A program made the translations under genes and the position numbers. Of a stretch of DNA of 64,000 bases, positions 26,305 to 35,235 are shown in pieces. Source of the DNA: an uncultured Flavobacteriaceae bacterium (GTDB lineage: Bacteria > Bacteroidota > Bacteroidia > Flavobacteriales > Flavobacteriaceae); contig CANLUS010000001.1 of NCBI GenBank assembly GCA_947494325.1, forward strand, positions 124,001 through 188,000, written 5' to 3'. The first letter of the stretch is position 1; every line of letters starts with the position of its first letter. The notes under the pieces were generated by a model. It saw only the letters and a program-made list of their open reading frames with translations, was not told where the DNA came from and searched no databases.

Positions 26305-26701
26305 TTTAATAATCTTTCCATTACTAAATTAGCATTATGTAATTCTTCAAAATTAAATTGCTTATATAAACCATGAGCGTCAGCTGTTTTTAGCATCCAG
26401 GTATGACAATTCTGCAATTGAGGGTCATTTACAATCTCTTTCATTAAAGTTTTTGAATACCCTTTTCTCGGTACTGTGGCAATATAAAAACATCCATTAA
26501 ATAAGCAAAAACGGTATAATCAGTACAAACTCGCGCAAAGCCAACTTGAACAGCATCAACATAAACACCAAAACATAATGAATTTACAATTGTGTTTTTA
26601 ACCTCTTTTATTGTTCTCCCTTTGGCCCAATAACTATCGGTTAAAAAAGCGTGTATCGCAGGTATATCTAACCTATCCTTATCTTTAGAAATCTCAACCA
26701 T
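26301..26701 (-). pseudogene. GNAT N-acetyltransferase with a one-base frameshift
   Basis: Starting at the ATG at 26701 (MVEISKDKDRLDIPAIHAFL) the frame is open up to PQYREKGIQKL and stops at about 26446, losing the last third of a GNAT domain. In the next frame the missing part continues cleanly: GYSKTLMKEIVND, then CHTWMLKTADAHGLYKQFNF, ending ERLLK at 26301, where ATGA joins it to the MmcQ gene. One base is missing around 26463-26469. Restoring it gives YRGKGYSKTLM, the acetyl-CoA-binding motif. So this is either a recent null allele or a sequence error. The start overlaps the cyclase stop by eight bases. Confidence 0.85.
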
Positions 26702-27446
26702 TTTCAATTTTATACAAAACAGGACGGCTTGGCGACGCATCGTTTTCGAAAGGTGCCACCTGAATATTTAAAAAATACGTTCCGTCGTCAATATCATTAT
26801 TTACAAAAATAAATTCGGTAATTGTTGCATCTAGCCTCAACTTTCCTGAAGTATTCCAAAAAGCATTATGCGATAACAATTCACCATCATCTTTTTCTTT
26901 ATCAACACTTGGCAAATCAATGAGTAGATGTTTCACCCCTTTTTCTTTTAACAAGATAGCTGCATCTTCTAACAAATATGGTGGATTCGTATGTGAATAT
27001 TGCATACTTATCTTTTCGTTTGTATTTGGAATCGTTCGTAAAATAATCGCTTCTCTTTTCTTATTCCCAATGGCAAATTGTAACTGTTTCCTCGAAATAA
27101 CAAAATCATCTCCTTGTTTTTCTGGAGCCACCGTAATGAGTTCAGCCAAAAAAAAGAATTTTTTTAAGTTTCGATTGATCGAATGGTTCTCTTCGGTAAT
27201 ATGACCTACACATTCGGTATGAGTACCATGTGCATGTGGATTGAATTTTATATTATTAAAATTGACCACGGCACCAGCAGATACACTAATTATATCACCG
27301 TCAATTTTGGCAGGTTTTATTTTAGGTTTTCCAATATACCAGGCATTTACATTGTCTTTTGAATCTTTCAAAGGCATTGAAATATCAAGTGGTTTCGACA
27401 AATCAATCTGATGTTTACGAGAATTGTAAGTAATTATAGCAATCAT
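26694..27446 (-). CDS. Cyclase/kynurenine-formamidase-like hydrolase
   Basis: A 250-residue protein of the cyclase (KynB-like) family. The metal-binding HAHGTHTECVGHI motif (near 73-85) matches HxGTHxD/E...H. DLPSVDKEKDDGELLSHNAFW and the late FLNIQVAPFENDASPSRPVLY strands complete the fold. Members open amide or lactone rings or hydrolyse N-formylkynurenine. No other tryptophan-degradation genes are nearby, so the substrate is open. It leads a small operon with the GNAT and MmcQ genes. Confidence 0.85.
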   Translation of the reverse strand: MIAIITYNSRKHQIDLSKPLDISMPLKDSKDNVNAWYIGKPKIKPAKIDGDIISVSAGAVVNFNNIKFNPHAHGTHTECVGHITEENHSINRNLKKFFFLAELITVAPEKQGDDFVISRKQLQFAIGNKKREAIILRTIPNTNEKISMQYSHTNPPYLLEDAAILLKEKGVKHLLIDLPSVDKEKDDGELLSHNAFWNTSGKLRLDATITEFIFVNNDIDDGTYFLNIQVAPFENDASPSRPVLYKIENG

Positions 27447-27458
27447 ATACCAAATATA

Positions 27459-28598
27459 CTAAATCATGAACAAGTCAGACGCAATTCCATCAATCAAAAA
27501 TTTACCTTTCTCAGTAGCTTTAAGAACTTCAGATTTCTCACCATTCTCCATAATTATCAGCAATTTTTGAGTAATGAAATACTGTGCATTTTTATATAAT
27601 TGATTTTTAAATGATTGCCCAAAGCGATTTTCTACTTCATTAAATGAAACGCCCCATATTGTTCTCAGCCCTGTCATCACATATTCATTGAACCTATCTT
27701 CTTTAGTCAATGTTTCACTCTCTTTAGGTAATTCACCTTGTTGAATTGACTTTATATATGAAGGGTTGTTAGACACATTCCAACTACGTATATTATTATT
27801 AAAGGAATGAGCCGAAGGTCCAAAACCCAGATATGGTTTTCCTTGCCAATAAGAAGTATTATGTTTGGAAAAAAATTCTGGTTTTCCAAAATTTGAAATT
27901 TCATACTGTATAAAACCGTGTTTTTCGGTCTCGTTCACTAACATAGTAAAGTGCGCCAAGGCTGTCTCTTCTGATACTTTTGGATATTTTCCTTGACGGA
28001 TAAAGGTATCTAATGCTGTTTTAGGTTCTACTGTAAGGGCATAACTCGAGATATGATTCACACCAAGATCGAAGGCTTTTTGCAAATTTTCTTTCCATCT
28101 TTTATTCGTCATATTCGGAATTCCATAAATCAAGTCAATGGTAATATTCTCAAAGTGACGTGTTGCCATTGACAGAGAATTTATCGCCTCTTCTGCATTA
28201 TGAGCTCGATTCATAAGTACCAAATCTTCATCAAAAAAAGATTGAATTCCGATACTTAATCTATTTATTGGGCTTTCAGCTAATTCTAGAATTTTAGCCG
28301 CTGTTAAATCGTCGGGATTCGCTTCTAAAGAAATTTCTGGGTCGTATGATACTTTATAATTTTGATAAACAGTATCGACCAATCGCTGTAATTCATTCAC
28401 CGATAAAACACTTGGTGTGCCTCCTCCAAAATAGATGGTTTCAATTGGTTCATCTGCTAGTTCCTCTTGTCTTAGTATCATTTCGGCATTCAAAGCCTCT
28501 AGCATTTCATCTTTCCGCTTCAGCGATGTAGAAAAATGAAAATCACAATAATGACATGCCTGTTTACAAAAAGGGATATGAATATAGATACCGGCCAA
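27459..28598 (-). CDS. hemW: Radical SAM haem chaperone HemW
   Basis: A 379-residue radical SAM protein. The [4Fe-4S] motif CKQACHYCDF (CxxxCxxC, near residues 11-18) follows AGIYIHIPF. GGGTPSVL, EANPDD, SIGIQSF and the KHNTSYWQGKPYLGFGPSAHS block are typical of HemW/HemN-like proteins. The first Cys motif lacks the extra Cys (CxxxCxxCxC) of true HemN coproporphyrinogen dehydrogenase, which favours HemW, a haem chaperone. The start ATG lies one base from the ruvC stop, so the two genes are co-transcribed. Confidence 0.92.
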   Translation of the reverse strand: MAGIYIHIPFCKQACHYCDFHFSTSLKRKDEMLEALNAEMILRQEELADEPIETIYFGGGTPSVLSVNELQRLVDTVYQNYKVSYDPEISLEANPDDLTAAKILELAESPINRLSIGIQSFFDEDLVLMNRAHNAEEAINSLSMATRHFENITIDLIYGIPNMTNKRWKENLQKAFDLGVNHISSYALTVEPKTALDTFIRQGKYPKVSEETALAHFTMLVNETEKHGFIQYEISNFGKPEFFSKHNTSYWQGKPYLGFGPSAHSFNNNIRSWNVSNNPSYIKSIQQGELPKESETLTKEDRFNEYVMTGLRTIWGVSFNEVENRFGQSFKNQLYKNAQYFITQKLLIIMENGEKSEVLKATEKGKFLIDGIASDLFMI

Positions 28599-28599
28599 T

Positions 28600-29151
28600 T
28601 TACCTTATTTTATCTTGGTTTTGTTTTACAAAAGCACCCCATCCGGAGTAGCTTTTGCCAGTGTCGACTTTTCCTGCATTGTAAAAATGACAAACGGCAG
28701 CAGCTAAACCATCGGTAGAATCTAAGTTTTTAGGTAGTTCTTTCAAACCTAATGTGTTTTGCAGCATTTTTGCCACTTGTTCTTTACTGGCATTTCCATT
28801 ACCGGTAATTGCCATTTTTATTTTCTTAGGTGAATACTCGGTGATGGGTACTTCTCTAGACAAGCCAGCGGCCATCGCCACGCCTTGTGCACGGCCTAGC
28901 TTTAACATACTCTGTACATTCTTACCAAAAAATGGTGCTTCGATAGCAATTTCATCTGGGTGATATGTATCGATTAATTCCACAGTACGTTCGAAAATTA
29001 ATTTCAGCTTGACATAGTGATCATCATACTTCTTTAAGATCAATTCATTCAATTGCATAAACTGCATCTCCTTCTTGACCACTTTTATCAATCCGAAACC
29101 CATAATAGTGGTTCCAGGATCAATCCCTAAAATAATTTTCTCTGTATTCAA
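28600..29151 (-). CDS. ruvC: Crossover junction endodeoxyribonuclease RuvC
   Basis: A 183-residue Holliday-junction resolvase. The first catalytic Asp is in LGIDPGTTIMGFG, the catalytic Glu in IAIEAPFFGKNVQSMLKLGRA, and the C-terminal acidic pair lies near LDSTDGLAAAVCHF. It cuts four-way junctions together with RuvAB. The length is typical of Bacteroidota. It sits between the GNAT gene (five bases upstream) and hemW. Confidence 0.95.
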   Translation of the reverse strand: MNTEKIILGIDPGTTIMGFGLIKVVKKEMQFMQLNELILKKYDDHYVKLKLIFERTVELIDTYHPDEIAIEAPFFGKNVQSMLKLGRAQGVAMAAGLSREVPITEYSPKKIKMAITGNGNASKEQVAKMLQNTLGLKELPKNLDSTDGLAAAVCHFYNAGKVDTGKSYSGWGAFVKQNQDKIR

Positions 29152-29156
29152 GTTAA

Positions 29157-29606
29157 TTAATTATAATAATTAAAGTGGACTACTTTTTCCTGTTCTCCAC
29201 CTGTACCTTTATAAAATTGAAGAGCTTGCACATCATCTGCATGTGCCGCCACAAACATTTCATCTATTCCTCTTTCTGAACTGAGTGACTTCAACTTTGA
29301 CAATAATGCCTTACCAATTCCTTTCCGTTGAAACTCACGTTTCACAGCAATATCGTATATAAAAAGCTCTGTAGCTTCTTTATGATATTTCCTAATTTCA
29401 TATGCTGTTAAACCACCGACAATCTGTTGATCATAAATGGCAACAAGAACGACAAAATCAGATTTTAAAAGTAATTCTGTCAAATACCCATTCGTCGGTA
29501 GATCATCATCGCTATGATCAAACACCTCTTGAAACAATGTAATTAATTCTCTAAAAGATACTAAATCATCTTTCGATAACACTTTTATTTTTATCTCATC
29601 CCTCAT
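29157..29606 (-). CDS. GNAT acetyltransferase resembling AAC(3)-I
   Basis: A 149-residue GNAT protein. The order of elements resembles AAC(3)-I aminoglycoside acetyltransferases: LFQEVFDHSDDDLPTNGYL, then LLLKSDFVVLVAIYDQQIVGGLTAYEI, ELFIYDIAVKREFQRKGIGK (acetyl-CoA loop QRKGIG) and a C-terminal FYKGTGG...VVHFNYYN. The resemblance is to the family as I recall it; chromosomal relatives in environmental Flavobacteria are not known resistance genes. The gene is first in a row with ruvC and hemW. Confidence 0.75.
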   Translation of the reverse strand: MRDEIKIKVLSKDDLVSFRELITLFQEVFDHSDDDLPTNGYLTELLLKSDFVVLVAIYDQQIVGGLTAYEIRKYHKEATELFIYDIAVKREFQRKGIGKALLSKLKSLSSERGIDEMFVAAHADDVQALQFYKGTGGEQEKVVHFNYYN

Positions 29607-29685
29607 TAATAGCTAGATACATGTTCACTCATATCGAATATGAGTACTCTCGTAAGAATAACAAATATTTATTTACTTTGCACTA

Positions 29686-30672
29686 ATGTACAATTCGTTG
29701 CAATACAAAACTAAACAATTCTTATTTCTCCTTATTAAGTTAACTATTATTGTTGGTGCTTTTTATTTTATATATAACAAGATTGTACACAATGAACAAC
29801 TTGAATTTTCTGTTTTCGTTTCTCAGATAGAAACTACTATTTTCAACAACCATAAGGTAATTTTCACCCTATTATTATTTACTTTTCTAAATTGGTTTTT
29901 TGAAATTTTAAAATGGAAAACGCTCGCCTCTTTTGTGCACAACATTTCATTTTTAAATGCAGCCAAACAAAGTTTAGGTTCACTAACAGCATCTCTATTT
30001 ACACCAAATAGAATAGGAGAATATGGTGCTAAGGCGATTTATTATGAAAAAAGAAAGCGCCGAAAAATCATGTTAATGAATTTAATTAGTAATAGCTCCC
30101 AGATGCTCGTTACTACTATTTTCGGAATTGTAGGACTGAGTTACTTTTTGACCCATTTTACTGTAGAAATTGAATTCTTTCGCCTTCGCAGATTGGGCTA
30201 CTTAATCGCATTACTAATCGCTTTTGTTTTCTTTGGCAGAAAATTTGGCTTTAAAAAAATTCGAGGATTTTATATTGATAAAATTATTACATTCATCAAA
30301 AGTATTCCTTTGCGTGTTCATTTTACAACCATGCTATTTTCAATCATTAGATATCTCATTTTTTCACATCAGTTCTATTTTTTAGTAACCGTTTTTGATG
30401 TGCCTATTGCTTATTCAACTGCCATATCGTTTATTTCGAGCATGTATATATTGGCATCTCTAATACCGAGTCTGAGCTTTTTTGATTGGTTAATTAAAGG
30501 CTCTGTAGCCTTATGGGTTTTTAGTTTCGCTGGAACCTATGAACTTGTAATCGTGACGATATCATTAGTTATGTGGATCTTGAATTTTGGAATTCCAGCA
30601 ATTTTTGGAAGTTACTTTGTACTTAACTTTAGCCTTTCAACTATTCCTAAAACGATCCATACAAAACTATGA
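29686..30672 (+). CDS. Lysylphosphatidylglycerol-synthase TM / flippase-like membrane protein
   Basis: A 328-residue integral membrane protein with about eight hydrophobic helices. LNWFFEILKWKTLA, GSLTASLFTPNRIGEYGAKAI (a GxLxSxxTPxRxGE pattern) and KGSVALWVF are characteristic of the UPF0104/LPG_synthase_TM group, which includes flippase-like domains. Its stop overlaps the start of a GT2 gene by four bases, suggesting joint work on a lipid-linked glycan or glycolipid. Its exact substrate is unknown. Confidence 0.85.
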   Translation: MYNSLQYKTKQFLFLLIKLTIIVGAFYFIYNKIVHNEQLEFSVFVSQIETTIFNNHKVIFTLLLFTFLNWFFEILKWKTLASFVHNISFLNAAKQSLGSLTASLFTPNRIGEYGAKAIYYEKRKRRKIMLMNLISNSSQMLVTTIFGIVGLSYFLTHFTVEIEFFRLRRLGYLIALLIAFVFFGRKFGFKKIRGFYIDKIITFIKSIPLRVHFTTMLFSIIRYLIFSHQFYFLVTVFDVPIAYSTAISFISSMYILASLIPSLSFFDWLIKGSVALWVFSFAGTYELVIVTISLVMWILNFGIPAIFGSYFVLNFSLSTIPKTIHTKL

Positions 30673-31793
30673 TACTAGCGGCAATCATCATAACATTTTT
30701 GTATAGTGCGCTCATAACTTCTTTGATTATTGGTTTTGATTCTGTGACGCCGTTCCACACGGTAAAACCTTCACACGACACCAACTTTTCGATTATAATC
30801 CCTTTTCGCAACGAAGCTTCAGATTTACCTACACTATTACACAGTTTAGAAGCACTTGCTTATCCTACAGAAAATTATGAACTCATTTTTGTTGATGATG
30901 CTTCAAAAGATATATCTGCACAAATAATTAATGATTTTTTCGCTAACTCTCACTGTAAGTTCAAGGTTATAGAAAATGAGAGGACCTCAAATTCTCCTAA
31001 AAAAGATGCCATTTACACAGCTATACAGCAAGCTTCGTCAGATTGGATACTCACTACCGATGCCGACTGTTCGATTCCAAAAAAATGGCTACAAACTTTT
31101 GATCATTTTATCAAAAAAAAGAATCCTAAGCTTATCGTTGGGCCTGTAACATATAGCTCTAAAAACACATTGTTAGAACGTTTTCAACATATTGATTTTT
31201 TAAGTTTGATGGGAAGCACCATTGGAGGCTTTGGTATTCAAAAACCATTTCTGTGCAATGGGGCTAACTTGTGCTATAGTAAACAAACTTTTTTTAAGAT
31301 CAAAGGTTTTGAAGGCAACACTAATATTGCCAGTGGAGACGATATTTTTTTATTAGAGAAAATGGTGCAGCAATATCCCGATGATGTTCACTATTTAAAA
31401 TCAGATGATGCCCTGGTGATCACTCAGCCTCAGCCTACATTAAGCAAATTGATACAGCAGCGAACGCGTTGGGCGGCAAAATCTACTGCATATACCAACA
31501 CGTTTAGTCGGCTCGTAAGCGTCATTATATTAGGGATGAACACATTTGTTCTTGTTTTGCTTTTTGGAATCCTCTTTCATTTCAATTTATCGTATGTTTT
31601 ACTCATTGTTTTCTCTATCAAATTTTGCATCGATTTCTTACTAATATGGAGCGCTGGCAGTTTTTTTAAACAACGTAATGTAATATGGTACTATCCGATA
31701 AGCAGTTTACTATACCCTCTTTTTATTATGTTTGTACTTATTAACTCGCTCAAATCGAGATATTCTTGGAAAGGAAGAACCTTTAAAAAATAA
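30669..31793 (+). CDS. Membrane glycosyltransferase family 2
   Basis: A 374-residue GT2 enzyme with an N-terminal helix, a GT-A domain (IIPFRNEASDLPTLL, FVDDASKD, TTDADCSIPKKW with the DxD-like TDAD) and three C-terminal helices. QQRTRWAAKS is the QxxRW motif of processive or membrane-bound GT2 enzymes. It probably transfers a sugar to a lipid or glycan carrier at the inner membrane. It is translationally coupled to the flippase-like gene and followed 10 bases later by a BI-1 gene. Confidence 0.88.
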   Translation: MILAAIIITFLYSALITSLIIGFDSVTPFHTVKPSHDTNFSIIIPFRNEASDLPTLLHSLEALAYPTENYELIFVDDASKDISAQIINDFFANSHCKFKVIENERTSNSPKKDAIYTAIQQASSDWILTTDADCSIPKKWLQTFDHFIKKKNPKLIVGPVTYSSKNTLLERFQHIDFLSLMGSTIGGFGIQKPFLCNGANLCYSKQTFFKIKGFEGNTNIASGDDIFLLEKMVQQYPDDVHYLKSDDALVITQPQPTLSKLIQQRTRWAAKSTAYTNTFSRLVSVIILGMNTFVLVLLFGILFHFNLSYVLLIVFSIKFCIDFLLIWSAGSFFKQRNVIWYYPISSLLYPLFIMFVLINSLKSRYSWKGRTFKK

Positions 31794-31803
31794 CCTCACA
31801 ACC

Positions 31804-32544
31804 ATGTCAATTCTCAATTACAATACTTCAAATCCGGTATTTAGCCATAGTATTTGGAAACGTGAAAAATCGAAGACGGCACGGATGAGTATGACCGGAC
31901 TTTTTATAAAATCACTGTTTTCTCTTGTATTATTGGGGCTCACAACATGGTATGTTTGGGATTTAGTCCAAAAAGGTGTTGACGTAAAATGGTATACTTC
32001 TGGTGGAATGTTAGCTGCCATTGTATTTAGTCTACTAACTTCTTTTAAACGAACATGGGCACCTATTACCACTCCTTTATACGCTCTGTCAAAAGGTTTA
32101 TTTCTTGGAGGAATTTCGGCCTATGCTGAAACTCGGTTTCCAGGGATGCCTATGAAGGCTGTAAGTATCACGATTCTTACTTTTTTAGTGATGCTTTTAC
32201 TATATCAACTACGAATCATTATGGTAACTCGACGCTTTAGAAGTGTCATAATAAGTGCCGCCGTTACAATTATGTTCATCTATATCATCAATTGGATCTT
32301 AACCTTTTTCGGATTGAGTTTACCTTTCGTTTGGGGTACTTCTTGGTTCGCAATTGGATTTAATGTCATTGCAGCGATTATTGCTTCTTTTTCATTGTTG
32401 TTAGATTTTGATTTTATTGACCGTAAAGTAGGCAGTGCACCTAAATATTATGAATGGGTGGCAACTTGGGGATTACTTGTCACACTTGTCTGGCTTTATA
32501 TTGAAGTTCTCCGATTGATGAAAAAATTGGCGATTCGTTTTTAA
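31804..32544 (+). CDS. Bax inhibitor-1/YccA-family protein (second copy)
   Basis: A 246-residue membrane protein. I start it at the ATG at 31804 (MSILNYNTSNPVFSHSIWKR); the longer frame to 31732 runs through the upstream GT2 gene. The soluble N-terminus with NPVFS and MTGLFIKSLFSL, then seven helices including SKGLFLGGISAYAE and LLDFDFIDRK, match the larger YccA-like BI-1 subfamily. It is only distantly similar to the BI-1 protein at 2591-3289. The last base of its stop abuts the stop of the converging lipoprotein gene. Confidence 0.85.
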   Translation: MSILNYNTSNPVFSHSIWKREKSKTARMSMTGLFIKSLFSLVLLGLTTWYVWDLVQKGVDVKWYTSGGMLAAIVFSLLTSFKRTWAPITTPLYALSKGLFLGGISAYAETRFPGMPMKAVSITILTFLVMLLLYQLRIIMVTRRFRSVIISAAVTIMFIYIINWILTFFGLSLPFVWGTSWFAIGFNVIAAIIASFSLLLDFDFIDRKVGSAPKYYEWVATWGLLVTLVWLYIEVLRLMKKLAIRF

Positions 32545-33027
32545 TTAAATCATCTGAATTATTATTTCCATTCTGTATTGTGATTTTACGCGCATACCAT
32601 TTTTTCTTGCGGGCTCTATGGGTGGAAGTTCACGAATACTCTCTCTAATAATTTCTTCCAAATTTGGCAATTCTTTAGTAATTATTTGCGGCGAATTTAT
32701 TCTTACTAATGATGCCCTATTCGTAAGGTCAATTAATATATCGATGGAAACTTTATCATTTACTTCACGATCTACCCTCAACTCATGTTTTGCAAGTAAT
32801 TCAGTAAGTTTTTGAGTGATCGAAGTTTCAAAACATTCTTTGCGATTACCATCTTCTTTCGCATCATTGCAATCTGGGAAAAGTGGATACTTGGTAACTG
32901 ATGTAAAATCGACCACGGCCGGCAATAACTGAATAGTAGTAGTTGCTGTACTTTTTTGAGATGAAAAATAATCACACGAAGTACAGAGTAGACATACCAA
33001 TAAGAGTTTACAAACTCGCCCCAACAT
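32545..33027 (-). CDS. TonB-C-like lipoprotein
   Basis: A 160-residue lipoprotein (MLGRVCKLLLVCLLCTSCDY, Cys18 or nearby). The mature part has PLFPDC, then ECFETSITQKLTELL, and a beta-alpha-beta domain ending in RVKSQYRMEIIIQMI. The pattern FP.C...CF..S(L/I) is shared with the TonB-like C-terminus of the M56 protein at 35236-36699, so it looks like a free-standing relative of that domain. It lies 47 bases after the TPR gene on the same strand and may be the last gene of the BlaI/M56 operon. Confidence 0.7.
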   Translation of the reverse strand: MLGRVCKLLLVCLLCTSCDYFSSQKSTATTTIQLLPAVVDFTSVTKYPLFPDCNDAKEDGNRKECFETSITQKLTELLAKHELRVDREVNDKVSIDILIDLTNRASLVRINSPQIITKELPNLEEIIRESIRELPPIEPARKNGMRVKSQYRMEIIIQMI

Positions 33028-33074
33028 TGTTATTTAATTGACAATGTGAAAGTACAATTTTTTGCTAAACGGTG

Positions 33075-34325
33075 TTACTCAACTTTTTCACCTTTTATAA
33101 ACAGTGCCTTCTTGATCTCTTTCACACGCCTTTCTACGTAGGCGGTCTCTTCTCTATCTAGTGATTGAAATCTATCTAAATAGCGTTTATACTGTTTTAA
33201 AGCAATCTTTTTATCTTTATAATAACTATCTGTAGCTAAGGCAATTTGAAACAGTATTGTTTTATTTCGAGGATTCGATTCTAGGCCTTTTTCAAATAAT
33301 TTTATCGCCTTCTTTTGCTCCTTTTGTGACAATTGCAACATTCCTAAATGATAATAATGTTTATCTAGTTGAGGTTTCTGTAAATACATCGACATCATAA
33401 AAGCCATTTGAGCTTTTTTATATTTTTTTAAATTAGCATAAACTAGCCCCAAATTATAATGAACCTCATCATCTTGTATGTCCTTTTCTTTTGCTTTTAA
33501 AAAATAAGTCTCCGCATTTTCAAAATCTTCTAGTTTTAAATAGGTCAATCCGTACATTTTGTACGTGAATAAGGTTTTAAATCCTAACGTATCTAATTTA
33601 TCAAGATGTTTTAAAGCAACGTCATATTCTTTTTTATAGAAGGCATCTTTTGCTTTTAACTGATTGAAATTTATACTTTCCGGATTTATTTCTAAGCCTT
33701 TATCGATGAATAAACTTGCCGAATCCCTAACGTCAATGGCTCGATAAAATTTAGCCAATCGATACATACTTTTTAAATGGGTAGAATCTAACTCAAAGGC
33801 TTTTAAAAATCCTATTGAAGGATCTTTTTTCACCTTATCATATGCCAGGCCTAGGTAATAATGATAATTGGGGTTTTTTGGGTCTTGCTCGCTCAATTCA
33901 GTGAATAATTGTATTGCCTTTTTTACCTGTCGTTCTCCCATGTACAATTTTGCTAGTGTATATTTTAATAACAAATTGTTAGGGTTCTCTTCAAGAACTT
34001 CTTGATATAACGTGATCGTTTTAGCCACATTTCCCATAAACTGATAACTCACACCTAATCTTTCTTTAATCTTATCAGAAGGATTTAAGGTATACGCTTT
34101 GTTATAATAAGAAATTGCTTTAGAATGGTTACCTACTTTTTGAAATGTCGATGCAATTCGTTCTAATATCGAAGAAGACGGGTTTTCGACTTCTTGCAAT
34201 TTAATTAATGCTAATTGATAATCGCCAGTATTCAAAATACTATCTGCAATTTTCAACATAGGGTTCTGAGCTTCTATTTTGAACAATGCAAGCACACAGA
34301 TAACACTTAGTAATTGTTTTTTCAT
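33075..34325 (-). CDS. Secreted tetratricopeptide-repeat protein
   Basis: A 416-residue protein with a signal peptide (MKKQLLSVICVLALFKIEAQ) and about ten TPR units, for example KAISYYNKAYTLNPSDKIKE, ALKHLDKLDTLGF and KAIKLFEKGLESNPRNKTIL. TPR arrays bind partner proteins. It follows the DUF4350-like gene by four bases and so belongs to the BlaI/M56 operon, which suggests a periplasmic scaffold regulated with the sensor. No catalytic motif is seen. Confidence 0.88.
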   Translation of the reverse strand: MKKQLLSVICVLALFKIEAQNPMLKIADSILNTGDYQLALIKLQEVENPSSSILERIASTFQKVGNHSKAISYYNKAYTLNPSDKIKERLGVSYQFMGNVAKTITLYQEVLEENPNNLLLKYTLAKLYMGERQVKKAIQLFTELSEQDPKNPNYHYYLGLAYDKVKKDPSIGFLKAFELDSTHLKSMYRLAKFYRAIDVRDSASLFIDKGLEINPESINFNQLKAKDAFYKKEYDVALKHLDKLDTLGFKTLFTYKMYGLTYLKLEDFENAETYFLKAKEKDIQDDEVHYNLGLVYANLKKYKKAQMAFMMSMYLQKPQLDKHYYHLGMLQLSQKEQKKAIKLFEKGLESNPRNKTILFQIALATDSYYKDKKIALKQYKRYLDRFQSLDREETAYVERRVKEIKKALFIKGEKVE

Positions 34326-34329
34326 ACTG

Positions 34330-35235
34330 TTAATAGAGTCGATCTAACCAATGTATTATATTTAAAAGTAGCTTGTAATTCTGAGAAGCATAGTCGGCGT
34401 TCATACCTACCTTGCGTCGTTGTTGTCCTGCTAATTGCCCGGTAAACATAGCCGCTTCTCCAAATACAGCCACACGCCCTTTACCGAATTCTAAGATTGC
34501 ACCTTGCGACAAATTTGAAGCCTTAAATTGCTCGATTTTATCATTAAAAACCCACATGGTGTCTGGTAAATGGACAGTATATTTTTCATTTAACTTTAAA
34601 ATTGACCGTGCCTCTGCGGGTGTTTCAAAAGCTTGGCCCGTAAACGTTACAACTTTTTGAACTGTTTCATCTGTGTTTCTACCTTTAGTAATGATATTAG
34701 ATGCTAACATTTCATTATCACTTGTAAAATCTAAAATCCCTCTACGATCATTGTCGAACAAAAAACTATCATAGAACTTAAATCCAAAAGCTTTTCCTAA
34801 TTCGGCGGCTGCGCCAGCAAAAGGCATATGATCCGCTATTAAGAATAATGAACCTCCGTTCGTTATCCAGTGTTTTAGCACTTCAATCTCTGCTTTGGAA
34901 AAAGCACTTTTTGTTGGGCTCGTAAATGGGGGTCTACTATCTGCAGAAAGTGCATTTGAAATAACTAGAATATCCACCTTTTTCAACTTCTCATCAGTAA
35001 ATACTGTATCAAACCCTTTAACTATGTATCCATCTTGTCGCAGCAATCTAGCAAAAGGTAAAAACCGATTGTCTTTGGTATGAAAATTTCGATGCCCTTG
35101 ATCGATGTATACTACGGCTCCTTTTCCTTCTTTATAGGCCCTCTTTTTGATTGTAGGATTGTACAATGTATCTGGAACCTGTTGACCATAACTAAACGCA
35201 GCTATTGCCAAAAACAACAAACATATTTTTCTCAT
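34330..35235 (-). CDS. Periplasmic DUF4350/GATase1-like protein
   Basis: A 301-residue exported protein (MRKICLLFLAIAAFSYGQ). The fold-level pattern is that of class I amidotransferase-like DUF4350 proteins: VYIDQGHRNFHTKDNR, RLLRQDGYIVKG, KKVDILVISNALS, VLKHWITNGGSLFLIADHMPFAG, and a late GRVAVFGEAAMFTGQ. The usual catalytic Cys of GATase1 enzymes is replaced by the ADH stretch, so it is probably a binding protein and not an enzyme. It adjoins the M56 gene with no gap. Confidence 0.7.
   Translation of the reverse strand: MRKICLLFLAIAAFSYGQQVPDTLYNPTIKKRAYKEGKGAVVYIDQGHRNFHTKDNRFLPFARLLRQDGYIVKGFDTVFTDEKLKKVDILVISNALSADSRPPFTSPTKSAFSKAEIEVLKHWITNGGSLFLIADHMPFAGAAAELGKAFGFKFYDSFLFDNDRRGILDFTSDNEMLASNIITKGRNTDETVQKVVTFTGQAFETPAEARSILKLNEKYTVHLPDTMWVFNDKIEQFKASNLSQGAILEFGKGRVAVFGEAAMFTGQLAGQQRRKVGMNADYASQNYKLLLNIIHWLDRLY

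Noticed and set aside
27459-28598. HemN (oxygen-independent coproporphyrinogen III dehydrogenase)
   Set aside because: The cluster motif is CxxxCxxC followed by Asp-Phe, without the extra Cys of HemN; length and HNxxYW block fit HemW.
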